A stretch of DNA of 64,000 nucleotides from JAOPZW01 sp963803375. GTDB lineage: Bacteria; Actinomycetota; Thermoleophilia; Solirubrobacterales; Solirubrobacteraceae. The stretch covers positions 11,683-75,682 of the forward strand of contig CAWDMB010000006.1 of the NCBI GenBank assembly GCA_963803375.1. The letters are read 5' to 3'. The position numbers and the translations under genes are program-made. The notes under the pieces are model-generated. The model did no database searches and had not been told where the DNA came from. It was given only the letters and a program-made list of their open reading frames with translations. Shown here in pieces: positions 16,603 through 25,915 of the stretch (its first letter is position 1; each line of letters begins with the position of its first letter).

Positions 16603-17963
16603 GGGCGCCCGCGAGCCTGCGCGCGCGGATCACGCTGGCGGCGCTGGCCGCGCTGGCGCTGGGGGGCCTCGTGGCGGGCGCGCTGCTGCTGGCCACGATC
16701 CAGCGCGACGGCCGCGACCAGGTCGACCGCGACCTGCGCGACCGCGCCGCGCGCCTCGTGGGCGCGCCCGACCGCTTCGGACCGCCCGGCCGGCTGCCGG
16801 GCCGCGAGGGCGAGCCACTGCTCGCGGGCAGCGGCACCTTCGTCCAGCTGGCGATCGGCGGCCGAGTCGTCGAGCGCGGCGGCGACGTCCCCGCCCGCCC
16901 GCCCGCGCTGCCGGACCGCGACGGCCTGCGGACCGTGTCGATCGGCGGTCGGGACTGGCGCGCGCTGACCGTCTCGCTCGGCTCGGGCCAGGCGCGCCTG
17001 CAGCTGCTCACCAGCCTCGCGGCCGTCGACGAGCGCGTCGGGCGCACGCGGCGGCTCGTCGCGCTCATCGGGCTGCTCGCGCTCGCCCTCTGCGGCCTCG
17101 TGGCCTGGGCCTTCACGTCGGTCGCCGTGCGCCCGCTCGAGCGCCTGCGCACGGGCGCCTCGCGCGTGAGCGGCGCACGCGACCTCGACCAGCGCCTGCC
17201 CGAGGACGACGGGCCCGACGAGGTGCGCTCGCTCGCGCACGCGCTCAACGCGATGCTCGCGCGCCTGCGGGCGTCGTCGGAGGCCACCGAGCGCGCGCTC
17301 GCCGCGACCCGACGCTTCGCGGCCGACGCCGGCCACGAGCTGCGCACGCCGCTCACCGGGCTGCGCGCGAGCCTCGACGCGCTCGGGCGCAACCCGGACC
17401 TGCCCGCCGCGCAGCGTACGCAGATCGTGGACGAGATGGCGGCCGAGCAGGATCGCATCGTCCACCTCCTCGAGGGGCTGCAAGCGCTCGCCCGCGGCGA
17501 CGCCGCCGAGCGCCTCCCGCGCGAGCGCGTCGAGGTCGGCGACGTCGTCGACGCCGCGGTCGTCGCCGCGCGCCGCCGCCATCCGGCCGTGCGCTTCGAG
17601 CTCGCCGACGGCGCGGGCGACGCGGCGGTCGAGGGCTGGCCCGAGGGCGTGCGGCTCGTCGCCGACAACCTCCTGGCGAACGCCGCGTTGCACGGGCGCC
17701 GCGGCGGCCACGTGGCGGTCGCGCTCGAGCACGGCGACGGCCGCGTGCTGCTGCGCGTCGACGACGACGGCCCCGGGATCGCGGCCGCCGAGCGTCCCCG
17801 GCTGCTCGAGCCCTTCACCCGCGGCACGGGCGCCAACGCCGGGGGCACCGGTCTCGGCCTCGCGATCGTCGCCCAGCAGGCCGCACTGCACGGCGGGACG
17901 CTCACGCTCGGCGACGCACCGCTCGGCGGGCTGCGCGCCGAGGTGCGGCTGCCCGCGAGCTAA
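16599..17963 (+). CDS. Two-component sensor histidine kinase
   Basis: 454 residues from GTG 16599, overlapping the regulator by four bases. Order: one membrane helix near residues 10-30, a periplasmic sensor segment of about 120 residues, a second helix (LVALIGLLALALCGLVAWAF), HAMP, HisKA with FAADAGHELRTPLTG (catalytic His), and HATPase with VADNLLANAALHG, DDDGPGI and GTGLGLAIV. It pairs with the preceding OmpR-type regulator. Signal unknown; the adjacent secreted repeat protein is a candidate partner. Confidence 0.92.
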   Translation: MRAPASLRARITLAALAALALGGLVAGALLLATIQRDGRDQVDRDLRDRAARLVGAPDRFGPPGRLPGREGEPLLAGSGTFVQLAIGGRVVERGGDVPARPPALPDRDGLRTVSIGGRDWRALTVSLGSGQARLQLLTSLAAVDERVGRTRRLVALIGLLALALCGLVAWAFTSVAVRPLERLRTGASRVSGARDLDQRLPEDDGPDEVRSLAHALNAMLARLRASSEATERALAATRRFAADAGHELRTPLTGLRASLDALGRNPDLPAAQRTQIVDEMAAEQDRIVHLLEGLQALARGDAAERLPRERVEVGDVVDAAVVAARRRHPAVRFELADGAGDAAVEGWPEGVRLVADNLLANAALHGRRGGHVAVALEHGDGRVLLRVDDDGPGIAAAERPRLLEPFTRGTGANAGGTGLGLAIVAQQAALHGGTLTLGDAPLGGLRAEVRLPAS

Positions 17964-18379
17964 CGCTCGAGCACGACGATGGGGATCTCGCGCCTGGTGT
18001 TGGCCTGGTAGTCGTCGTAGGCGGGCCACGCCGCGGTCATGACCGGCCACAGCCGCGGGCGCTCCTCGGCCGACGCGGTGCGCGCGCGGGCCGGGAAGCG
18101 CTCGGCGCGGACCTGGAGCTCGACCTCCGGATCGGCCTCGAGGTTGAGGTACCAGGCCGGCGGGGCGTCGGAGCCGCCCTTGGAGGCCACGACCAGGTAG
18201 CCGTCGCCGTCGCGCCCGTAGATGAGCGGCGTCTCGCGTGGCCGCCCGGAGCGCCGGCCCGTCGTGGTCAGCAGGAGCGTCTGGACGCCGCGCCAGTCGT
18301 GGCCGACCTCGCCGCCGGTCTCGCGGTAGCGCCGTACGTGCTCGGGGCCGAAGAGCGCCGAGGTCTCGTCTTGAGCCAT
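17960..18379 (-). CDS. F420/deazaflavin-type nitroreductase family protein (Ddn-like)
   Basis: 139 residues from ATG 18379. Contains the family pattern LLLTTTGRRSGRPRETPLIY, then GDGYLVVASKGGSDAPPAWY and LNLEADPEVELQV, characteristic of Ddn-like F420-dependent or flavin-binding split-barrel proteins of actinobacteria. Reaction not assignable. Its end overlaps the end of the sensor kinase gene (convergent). Confidence 0.88.
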   Translation of the reverse strand: MAQDETSALFGPEHVRRYRETGGEVGHDWRGVQTLLLTTTGRRSGRPRETPLIYGRDGDGYLVVASKGGSDAPPAWYLNLEADPEVELQVRAERFPARARTASAEERPRLWPVMTAAWPAYDDYQANTRREIPIVVLER

Positions 18380-18590
18380 GAGCGCGAGCCTACCCGCTGG
18401 CGCGGTCGCGGCGCCCTGGCCGCGTGGGCCCGCACGCGGCCGCGTCGAAGCGAGCGCGAACGTAAGTCTCGGACCGGTGAGCTCACGCGCCACGGCCCGT
18501 CAACGGCGTATCGGCGAACACGGCGCCGAGACCGGCTCGTTGACCGATTCGGACAAGACGCGACCGCGTGCGCGCGCCATCCTCGGCGCG

Positions 18591-18902
18591 ATGGCGACCG
18601 ATCCCGATCTCACGGCCCTCACCGCCCTGCCCAACGTCGGCCCCGCCGTCGCGCGCAAGCTCGCTCGCCTCGGGGTCACCCGGCCCGAGGAGCTGCGCGG
18701 GCAGGACCCCGACGAGCTCTTCGAGCGCCTGTGCGGCCTCGACGGCCGCCGCCACGACCCCTGCCTGCTCGACACCTTCACCGCCGTCGTGGACTTCGCG
18801 GGCGGCGCGCCCGCGCGGCCCTGGTGGGAGTACTCGCGCGAGCGGATCGCGGACGCTCAGGCGGCGAAGGCGAGCCCGATGCCGTCCGGGTCCTCGGCGT
18901 AG
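18591..18902 (+). CDS. Helix-hairpin-helix (Cdd1/pathogenicity-locus type) protein
   Basis: 103 residues from ATG 18591. LTALPNVGPAVARKLARLGV is a helix-hairpin-helix, followed by RPEELRGQDPDELFERLCGL and a DPCLLDTF segment, as in the small Cdd1 family. A role in nucleic-acid binding is likely from the fold but unproven. The 3' end overlaps the convergent VOC gene by about 46 bases. Confidence 0.75.
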   Translation: MATDPDLTALTALPNVGPAVARKLARLGVTRPEELRGQDPDELFERLCGLDGRRHDPCLLDTFTAVVDFAGGAPARPWWEYSRERIADAQAAKASPMPSGSSA

Positions 18903-19711
18903 AGCGCGGCGCCGTCGCGCATCGCCTCCACGCCGGCGGCCTCGAGCCGGGCGGCGAGCGCGTCGAGCGCCTCCGTGGACGGCATCGCGATCGCGACGCG
19001 CTCCAGACCGGCGCTGCCGGGCTGCGGCCGGCTCCCCCCGCGGCTCTGCCACGTGTTCATCGCGATGTGGTGGTGATAGCCGCCGGCCGACACGAAGCCC
19101 GCCGTGTCGCCGAGCCGCGCCTGCTCCTCGAAGCCGACGACGTCGACGTAGAAGCCCATCGAGCGCTCGAGCTCGGAGACCTGGAGGTGGACGTGGCCGA
19201 CGTCGGTGCCCGGAGCGGCGAGGCCCTCGTCCCCGGGCTCGAGCTCGGCTGCGAGGCCGGCCAGGTCGAGCGGCGCGGTGAACATCTCGAACCGGCCGCC
19301 CGCGTCGCGCGGCCACACCTCGCGCGGGCGGTCCCAGTAGAGCTCGACGCCGTTGCCCTCGGGGTCGTCGAGGTAGAGCGCCTCGCTGACGCCGTGGTCG
19401 GAGGCGCCGCTCAGGCGCGCGCCGCCCGCGGCCACGCGCCGCAGCGCCGCGGCGAGCGCCGCTCGGGTCGGGAAGCGGATCGCCGTGTGGTAGAGGCCGG
19501 TGCTCCCGGGCGGCGCCGGCGCGCCAGGCCTCACGGGCTCGAAGCGCACGAGGGCAGGGCCGCCGGGCGCGCCGAGGGCGAGCCCGCCGGGCGGCGCGTC
19601 GCCCCCGGCCTCGACGAGCCCGACGAGCCCGGCGTAGAAGCGCCGGGCGGCGTGCGGGTCGCCCGAGCGCAGCGTCACGGCGGCGACGTGGGTGCCGTCG
19701 GGCAGGCGCAT
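18857..19711 (-). CDS. VOC family protein, two glyoxalase-type domains
   Basis: 284 residues from ATG 19711, overlapping the trpB stop by one base (TGATG). Two tandem VOC modules: residues 1-130 (MRLPDGTHVAAVTLRSGDPH, LYHTAIRFPTRAALA, LDDPEGNGVELYWDRP) and 160-284 (TDVGHVHLQVSELERSMGFY, GGYHHHIAMNTW, AEDPDGIGLAF). Metal ligands His/Glu are at expected strand positions, so an extradiol dioxygenase (CatE-like) or related metalloenzyme is likely. Normally coupled to the trpB2 gene, so expression may be affected by its disruption. Confidence 0.88.
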   Translation of the reverse strand: MRLPDGTHVAAVTLRSGDPHAARRFYAGLVGLVEAGGDAPPGGLALGAPGGPALVRFEPVRPGAPAPPGSTGLYHTAIRFPTRAALAAALRRVAAGGARLSGASDHGVSEALYLDDPEGNGVELYWDRPREVWPRDAGGRFEMFTAPLDLAGLAAELEPGDEGLAAPGTDVGHVHLQVSELERSMGFYVDVVGFEEQARLGDTAGFVSAGGYHHHIAMNTWQSRGGSRPQPGSAGLERVAIAMPSTEALDALAARLEAAGVEAMRDGAALYAEDPDGIGLAFAA

Positions 19712-20552
19712 CAGCCGACCGCCGGCACGCCCTCGGGCAGCGCCGCGAGCGCGGCGTCGCGGTCGACCTCGCTGAACTCGGTGTCCTCGAGCGTGCCGGC
19801 CAGGTAGGCGTCGTAGGCGGCGAGGTCGAAGTGGCCGTGGCCGCAGAGGCCGAAGAGGATCACCCGCTCCTCGCCGGCCTCGGTCGCGGCACGGGCCTCC
19901 TCGACGACGGCGCGGATCGCGTGCGCGGGCTCGGGCGCCGGGATGATGCCCTCGGTCCGCGCGAAGTCGAGCGCCGCCGCGAACGTCTCGTTCTGGCGGA
20001 AGGCGCGCGCCTCGACGAGGCCGGCCTTCACGAGCGCGCTCAGCAGCGGCGAGTCGCCGTGGTAGCGCAGTCCGCCGGCGTGGACGGGCGCCGGCACGAA
20101 GTCGTGGCCGAGCGTGTACATCGGCATGAGCGGCGTGAGCCCGGCGGTGTCGCCGAAGTCGTAGGCGTAGACGCCGCGGGTCAGGGTCGGGCACGCGGCG
20201 GGCTCGGCCGCGACGAAGCGCGTGCGGGCCCCGTCGCGCAGGCTGCGCCGCAGCCACGGGAAGGCCAGGCCGCCGAAGTTCGAGCCGCCGCCCACGCAGG
20301 CCACGACGACGTCGGGCTCCTCGCCGGCGAGCTCCATCTGGGCGATCGACTCCTGGCCGATGACCGTCTGGTGCAGGAGCACGTGGTTGAGCACGCTGCC
20401 CAGCGAGTAGTTGGCCTCGGGGTCCTGGGCGGCGACCTCGACGGCCTCGGAGATCGCGATCCCCAGCGAGCCCGTGGGGTGAACGGCGCTGGCGCGGCCG
20501 GCGTGCGTGAGCTCGCTCGGCGAGCGGTGGACGGTCGCGCCCCAGGTCTGCA

Positions 20553-21916
20553 TCATCGAGCGCCGGTAGCTCGACTTTCGGGATCTCTGGCGGCGGCGAG
20601 AGCTGACGGTGCCTGAGGGTGTGTGAGTTTCGGGTTGGTGGTCGTCGGGGGTGCTTGTGCCCAGAACTCGTGGCGGATCAGTTCGCGGCGAAGCGCGGCG
20701 AGCATGTCGGCGTAGCTGACGGTGGTCTTGTGGCGGTACCACGGGGCTCTGCGGCGACGGGCGTCGAGGTCGGCTTCCGGGTCGCCGTGGAGCTGGTACC
20801 AGGCGATCGTGATCGTCTGGCAGAGGAACCCGAACGGGACGGTGCGCTCGACCGCGCGTCGGACGCGGTTGCGGGCCTCGCCGACGCCGTGGGCCTTGGC
20901 CTCTTGGTTGGCGGTCTCGATCGTCCAGCGGCTGTCGTAGCGGGCGAGCAGCTCGGCGGCCTGGACGTCGACGTCGGTCGAGGCGATCGCGACGTCGAAC
21001 CCTTCGCTGGTGCCGGGGTTGCGGACCAGGATCACCTTGACCGGCCGCGTGTGGAAGGGCGTGTACCAGAGGCAGACGTGCTCGTGGACGTGCTCGGTGC
21101 GGCTGCGTCCGTCGGGGCCGGTGACGGTGACCGCCTGGAAGGTCGCGGTGTTGGCGATCTCGGCCAGGGTCGGGAGCTTGGCGCCCTTCAGCGGCGGGCG
21201 GCCTTGGCGGCCGGGCCGCCGCGCGGGCGCAAGCTTGTGCAGCCGGGCGTTGGCGCGCATGCGGGTCGTGACGGTCACGCGCGCGGGCAGCCCACGCCAC
21301 GCCCGGCTGGCGTACGCGCCGTCCATCACCAGCTCGACGGCCCGGTCCGGGAACCGCTCGAGGATCATGTCGACCATGGTCCGCGCGAGCTCTGGCTGCG
21401 AGGGCCGGTCGGGATGGGAGTCGTCCTTGGGGCGGAACAGGCAAAACAGGACAGGCAGCGCGACCGCCCGGCCGCCGAGACACGAAAGCTCCACGACGAG
21501 CACGACGACGACCCAGCAGTTCCCCCAGCGGGTACTGCGCCCGGACCCCTCGGGCTGGGCGCCGTCGTGCAGGTAGTGCGCGCCCACACCCGCTTGCCCG
21601 AGCGGCCGAACAGCGTGTCGTCGACAGCGAGACGGATCGGGGTGCCCGCCTTGACGAACACCGTGACCAGGAAGTCCAGCAGCGCCAGACCGAGCTCGTC
21701 GGGGTCCCAGCGCCGGCGGGCGAAGAAGTCGTGCGCGCGGCTGTGATGCCAGGACCCGGCCAGCCCGGCCGCCTGCAGCATCCCCGTGACCGTGCAATCG
21801 CGGATCCGGCCGACGAACCCGACCAACAGCATGCTGAACGTCTGAAACGTCGGTTGCGAGAAGCACGGCGCGAGCAGGGACAGCAGCGAAGCGAGCGAAG
21901 TGGGAACCTGACACAC
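20553..21916 (-). pseudogene. IS701-like DDE transposase, frameshifted
   Basis: The N-terminal part, GTG 21916 (MCQVPTSLASLLSLLAPCFS, TVTGMLQAAGLAGSWHHSRA, IRLAVDDTLFGRSGKRVWA), changes frame near 21583 into AHYLHDGAQPEG, followed by ELVMDGAYASRAWRGLPARV, RYDSRWTIETANQEAKAHGV and GFLCQTITIAWYQLHG. The first DD and the later D and E fit a DDE nuclease. One G missing from a GGG/GGGG run explains the shift; programmed frameshifting is possible but no slippery heptamer is evident. The C-terminal frame runs through the left inverted repeat and stops at TGA in flanking trpB DNA. Confidence 0.75.
20564..20569. repeat. Target site duplication CGGTAG, left copy (right copy 22111-22116)
   Basis: CGGTAG abuts both ends of the inserted element inside trpB. 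Keeping one copy restores the trpB frame, which supports it as the target duplication. Confidence 0.8.
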
Positions 21917-22110
21917 GGCGGCGACCCTCCGGTGAGAACGGCCGCGGGAGCGGTGCTACGCCCCGCGGCCAGATGGGCTTGTCACCCACCGGATTCGGGG
22001 TCGCCGCCACCCATCCTTTCCCTGCTCAAGGGCACAAACAGCCGCCGCCAACACCCCCACGGCGGCGATCACGCCGCCAACATCAACCCCCGAGAATCAC
22101 GAAACTCGAG
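20570..22110 (-). mobile_element. Insertion sequence, IS701-like, inside trpB
   Basis: 1541 bp. Terminal inverted repeats are imperfect: left CTCGACTTTCGGGAT and right (read inward) CTCGAGTTTCGTGAT agree at 13 of 15 positions. It carries one DDE transposase gene with a frameshift. Family call rests on the resemblance of the transposase to DDE_5/IS701-type proteins and is tentative; IS701 elements usually give 4-bp duplications, whereas 6 bp are seen here. Confidence 0.8.
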
Positions 22111-22892
22111 CGGTAGGGCTTCTGGTCATAACTCGAGCCGACCATGAAGACCTCGCAGCCCAGACCGAAGAGGCAGCAGGCGAAGGCCAGCGACGAGCCC
22201 CACTGCCCCGCGCCGGTCTCCGTGACGAGCCGGCGGATGCCCGCTTGCGCGTTCTCGTAGGCCTGCGGCACCGCGGTGTTGGGCTTGTGCGAGCCGGCCG
22301 GTGAAACGCCCTCGTACTTGAAGAAGATGTGCGCCGGCGTCCCGAGCGCGGCCTCCAGCCGCCGCGCGCGGCGCAGCGGCGTCGGGCGCCAGAGGCCGTA
22401 GGCCTCGCGCACGGCGTCGGGAATCTCGATCTCGGGCGCGGGCGAGACCTCCTGCTCGATCAGCGCCATCGGGAAGATCGGCGTGAGATCCGGCGGGCCC
22501 GCCGGCTGTCGGGTCTGCGGGTTCAGCGGCGGCAGCGGATCGCCGGGCAGGTCGGGGCCGAGGTTGACCCAGTGCGTCGGGATCGCGGACTCGGGGAGCA
22601 GGAAGGTCGAGGGCTCGTGACTCATGCCCGCGCGATCCTACGCGGCCGAAGCGCGCCTGCGGGTCCGGGCTCGAGCCGTCGTTGTCGCGCGTACCGAAGC
22701 AGCGGTACGCGCCGTCGGAGCGCGAGCGCGAGCGCACAAGCCATCGCGCTGGAACGCTATGGCCCTACTAGCGCTCGCGCATGGAAAGCCGACACCTTCG
22801 GTTTGGGTGCCTCGCGCAAGCCGGTCAGCAACGCGAAGAGCTGAGATCACACAAATGTGCGATATGCGCGTTAGCTCTGCTATGTTTGACGT

Positions 22893-23387
22893 ATGCCGCG
22901 CGATCAAGAGATCACCTTCGCCGATCACATGGGCCGCCACTACGCCCGCCGCTACGCGTATCCGCCGATGGCCGGCCGGGTGCTGGGCTACCTGCTGGTG
23001 TGCGACCCGCCGGACCAGACGATCGCGGAGTTGAGCGACGCGCTGCTGGCAAGTCGCAGCGCGATCACCGGCGCGCTGGACGTGTTGGAGCGCACCGACG
23101 CGATCCGCCGCTCACGCGCGGCCGGAGAGCGGGCGGACCGCGTCCGCGTCGACTTCTCCTCCGCCCAGTCACGTGGGTTTGACGTCTCCGAGTACCAGGA
23201 GTTGGCCGATCTGGCCAGGGAGGGCCTCGAGGTGCTCAAGGACGCGCCGCCAGAGCGCAGGGAGACCCTGATGGAGTTCGAGGCGTTTGCCGACTGGCTG
23301 GTCGAGCGGACCCGCGTCATGCAAGAGGAGTGGGAGGCACACCGTGACGCCCTGCGCGCCGGGAGCGAGCTCCCCGGAAAGGACTGA
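22893..23387 (+). CDS. GbsR/MarR-type transcriptional regulator
   Basis: 164 residues. Winged helix: VLGYLLVCDPPDQTIAELSD, then LLASRSAITGALDVLERTDA (recognition helix) and a wing with RADRVRVD; a C-terminal helical dimerisation tail follows. This arrangement is common in regulators encoded beside DrrAB-type exporters, which follow at once (4 bases to the ATPase start). It probably controls this operon. AT-richer sequence at 22850-22890 (CACAAATGTGCGATATGCGC, TATGTTTGACGTATG) likely holds the promoter and operator. Confidence 0.85.
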   Translation: MPRDQEITFADHMGRHYARRYAYPPMAGRVLGYLLVCDPPDQTIAELSDALLASRSAITGALDVLERTDAIRRSRAAGERADRVRVDFSSAQSRGFDVSEYQELADLAREGLEVLKDAPPERRETLMEFEAFADWLVERTRVMQEEWEAHRDALRAGSELPGKD

Positions 23388-23391
23388 GCCG

Positions 23392-24402
23392 ATGTCGACC
23401 ATGCAAGCACCGCGACCAATCACCGAGACGCGAACGGCAGCTTCGTCGTCAGCCGCGATTCGGGCCGTCGACCTGCACAAGTCCTTCGACAACAACGTCG
23501 TCCTTGACGGTCTCGAGCTGACGGTCGAGGAGGGCAGCGTGTTCGCGCTGCTCGGCCCCAACGGCTCGGGCAAGACGACCACTATCAACATCCTCGCCAC
23601 CCTGCTGGACGCGGACGCCGGGGAGGTGCGAGTCGCCGGGCACGACGTCGTGCGCGAGGCCGACGCGGTGCGCGACGCGATCGGCCTCACGGGCCAGTTC
23701 TCGGCCGTCGACGGCCTGCTCACCGGCCGCGAGAACCTGCGGCTGATGGCAGATCTGCACCACCTCACGCGTGCCGATGCCGAAGGGCGGATCGACGGGC
23801 TGCTCGCTCGCTTCGAGCTCACCGACGCGGCCGATCGCGCCGTGTCCACGTACTCGGGCGGGATGCAGCGGCGCCTCGACCTCGCCATGACGCTGATCGG
23901 CGGCCCCGAGATCATCTTCCTCGACGAGCCGACGGCCGGCCTGGACCCGCGCAGCCGCCGCACGATGTGGGAGATCGTCCGCGGGCTGGTGAGCGACGGG
24001 ACGACGGTGTTCCTGACCACCCAGTACCTCGAGGAGGCCGACCAGCTCGCCGACCGGGTGGCGATCCTCGACGGCGGGCGGCTGGTCGCCCAGGGCGCGC
24101 CCGCCGAGCTCAAGGCCCGCTTCCCCGGCGGCCATATCGCCCTCACGTTCGCCGACCGCGGCGCTTACCATGCGGCCGCGGGCGTCCTGGACGCGCCCGC
24201 CGATGACGAGGACGCACTCGCGCTGCAGGTCGCCACCGACGGCAACGTGGCAAAGGTCGGGGACGTGCTGCGGCAGCTCGATCAGGCGGGAGTCGAGCTG
24301 GAGACCCTCTCGATCCACACCCCGGACCTCGACGACGTATTCCTGGCGCTCACCGGCAAGCCGGCGACGAGCGAACCCGAGACCGAGGAGGTATCACGAT
24401 GA
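23392..24402 (+). CDS. ABC transporter ATP-binding protein (DrrA-like)
   Basis: 336 residues from ATG 23392. Walker A LGPNGSGKTTT at residues 54-64, signature STYSGGMQRRLDLAM, Walker B EIIFLDEPTAGLDP, and H-loop region TTQYLEEADQLADR. The C-terminal extension after residue 245 is typical of DrrA/daunorubicin-resistance ATPases. Works with the permease encoded next (overlap ATGA). Likely an export pump for a drug or lipid; substrate unknown. Confidence 0.94.
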   Translation: MSTMQAPRPITETRTAASSSAAIRAVDLHKSFDNNVVLDGLELTVEEGSVFALLGPNGSGKTTTINILATLLDADAGEVRVAGHDVVREADAVRDAIGLTGQFSAVDGLLTGRENLRLMADLHHLTRADAEGRIDGLLARFELTDAADRAVSTYSGGMQRRLDLAMTLIGGPEIIFLDEPTAGLDPRSRRTMWEIVRGLVSDGTTVFLTTQYLEEADQLADRVAILDGGRLVAQGAPAELKARFPGGHIALTFADRGAYHAAAGVLDAPADDEDALALQVATDGNVAKVGDVLRQLDQAGVELETLSIHTPDLDDVFLALTGKPATSEPETEEVSR

Positions 24403-25181
24403 CCGCCTACGCCGTGCGCGACTCGGCGACGATGCTGAGGCGCAACCTGGTTCACCTGCGCCGCTATCCGGGCCTGTCGCTGTTTCCGCTCTTGATGCCG
24501 GTCGTCTTCCTGCTGCTCTTCGTCTACGTCTTCGGCGGCACGCTGGGCAACGGCCTGGAGGTCGGTGGCGGGCGCGACGCCTACGTCGAGTTCCTCACGC
24601 CCGGGATGCTGTTGTTCACGATCGTCGGCGCCGCGCAGATCGTCGCGATCTCCGTCGCCATGGACATGACCCAGGGCATCGTCGCCCGCTTTAAGACGAT
24701 GCGCATCTGGCGCCCCTCCGTGCTCGCCGGCCACGTCCTCGGCAACCTCGTGCTGACGGCCGTCAGCCTCGTCGTCCTCATCGCGGCCGCGCTGGTGATC
24801 GGCTATCGCCCCAGCGCCGGCCCGCTGGAGTGGCTTGGCGTCGTCGGGCTGCTGTTGCTCGTGGCGGTCGCGCTCACCTGGCTGTCGGTGGCCCTTGGCC
24901 TGGCAGCCAAGAGCGTCGAGACCGCCAGCAACACGCCGATGTTCCTGATGCTCCTCCCGTTCCTCGGCAGCGGCTTCGTGCCCAACGACTCGATGCCCGC
25001 CGGGCTGCGCTGGTTCGCCGACAACCAGCCGTTCACGCCGATCATCGACACGCTGCGCAGCCTGCTCGAGGGTGAGCACGTCGGCGGCACGGGGATAACC
25101 GCCGTCGCCTGGTGCCTGGCGATCGCCGCCGCCGGCTTCCTCTGGGCCGGCTACCTCTACAACCGCCGCCCGGCCCACTGA
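24399..25181 (+). CDS. ABC-2 type permease (DrrB-like)
   Basis: 260 residues with about six hydrophobic spans (SLFPLLMPVVFLLLFVYVFG; LLFTIVGAAQIVAISVAMDM; LGNLVLTAVSLVVLIAAALV; VVGLLLLVAVALTWLSVALG; AWCLAIAAAGFLWAGYLY). Contains the family's FLTPGML and PNDSMPAGLRWFADNQPFTP segments. Forms the membrane part of the exporter with the preceding ATPase. Confidence 0.93.
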   Translation: MTAYAVRDSATMLRRNLVHLRRYPGLSLFPLLMPVVFLLLFVYVFGGTLGNGLEVGGGRDAYVEFLTPGMLLFTIVGAAQIVAISVAMDMTQGIVARFKTMRIWRPSVLAGHVLGNLVLTAVSLVVLIAAALVIGYRPSAGPLEWLGVVGLLLLVAVALTWLSVALGLAAKSVETASNTPMFLMLLPFLGSGFVPNDSMPAGLRWFADNQPFTPIIDTLRSLLEGEHVGGTGITAVAWCLAIAAAGFLWAGYLYNRRPAH

Positions 25182-25525
25182 TCAGATTGGGCGGGCGCGT
25201 CACGGTCACACCGGCCGTGATCGCGCCAGAGGCGGTGACGCTTGCGTGCCGAAACGAGCGCCGTCGGCAGGTCGTGCGGTTCATCACCCGGCATCTGGGC
25301 AAGCCGATCCCGTCGGCGGCGCTGCTGGGCGCGATCGGCCACCGCTTCCGGCGTGACGTCAAGGCGTTCGCCGACGCCACCCGGTTCGCGGCGATCACCC
25401 GAGAGGCGACCGGCCTTGGTGGTAGCTGGGCATCGTCGCCGGTGAGCGGCGATGGCCTGCGGCGTCGAGAGCGATGGATTCCATCACTCCACCTCCTACT
25501 GTTGACAACGTGCCACACTGTAGGG

Positions 25526-25915
25526 ATGTCTGTGAACGTGTCCGTCCGCCTCGATGACCGCCTTGCTGAACGGCTTCGGCTACGCGCACGAGCGGCGGGC
25601 GAGAGCCTGTCCGATCGTCTGCGCCGCTATGCCGAGGAAGGCGCACGACGCGACGAGCACCCGATGATCACCTTCCGCGACGGCCCGACGGGCCGACGGG
25701 CCGGATTGATCGGCGGTCCTGACGTGTGGGAGGTCGCGATGTGGATCGACGACCTCAGCTCGAGCAATCATCCGGCAGCCGAGCTCGCGGCCGACGGCGT
25801 CGTGTCCCGCGCGCAGATTGACGCTGCGCTCGCGTACAGAGCCGCCTACCCGGACGAGATCCAGGCCAGGATCGAGCTTCACCGTAGCGAGACCGCCGCC
25901 GCCGAAGCGCGGTGA
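25526..25915 (+). CDS. Antitoxin with ribbon-helix-helix start and DUF433-like end (copy 1)
   Basis: 129 residues from ATG 25526. Residues 1-45 (MSVNVSVRLDDRLAERLRLR, GESLSDRLRRYAEEG) resemble a ribbon-helix-helix DNA-binding domain; the C-terminal part (DGVVSRAQIDAALAYRAAYP, DEIQARIELHR) resembles DUF433. The gene overlaps the downstream PIN-like gene by four bases, the standard antitoxin-toxin order. An imperfect inverted repeat CTACTGT/ACTGTAG at 25496-25523 just upstream may be its operator. Confidence 0.82.
   Translation: MSVNVSVRLDDRLAERLRLRARAAGESLSDRLRRYAEEGARRDEHPMITFRDGPTGRRAGLIGGPDVWEVAMWIDDLSSSNHPAAELAADGVVSRAQIDAALAYRAAYPDEIQARIELHRSETAAAEAR

Larger units (their letters stand above)
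19711..22625 (-). pseudogene. trpB: trpB2-type tryptophan synthase beta gene interrupted by an insertion sequence
   Basis: The N-terminal part runs from ATG 22625 to 22111 (FKYEGVSPAGSHKPNTAV with the PLP lysine, GAGQWGSSLAFACCLFGLGC); the C-terminal part from 20563 to 19711 (MMQTWGATVHRSPSELTHAG, HPTGSLGIAISEAVEVAAQD, ACVGGGSNFGGLAFPWLRRS, GLCGHGHFDLAAYD). A 1541-bp element sits between, flanked by CGGTAG twice. Removing the element and one CGGTAG restores a single 455-residue frame, the length of TrpB-like (TrpB2) enzymes that make tryptophan from indole and serine. So the insertion is recent and the gene is otherwise intact. No trpA is nearby. Confidence 0.92.

Noticed and set aside
25182..25424. 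A possible gene fragment reading RRQVVRFITRHLGKPIPSAA
   Set aside because: The frame has no start of its own, runs through the repeat boundary, and matches nothing I can name with confidence.
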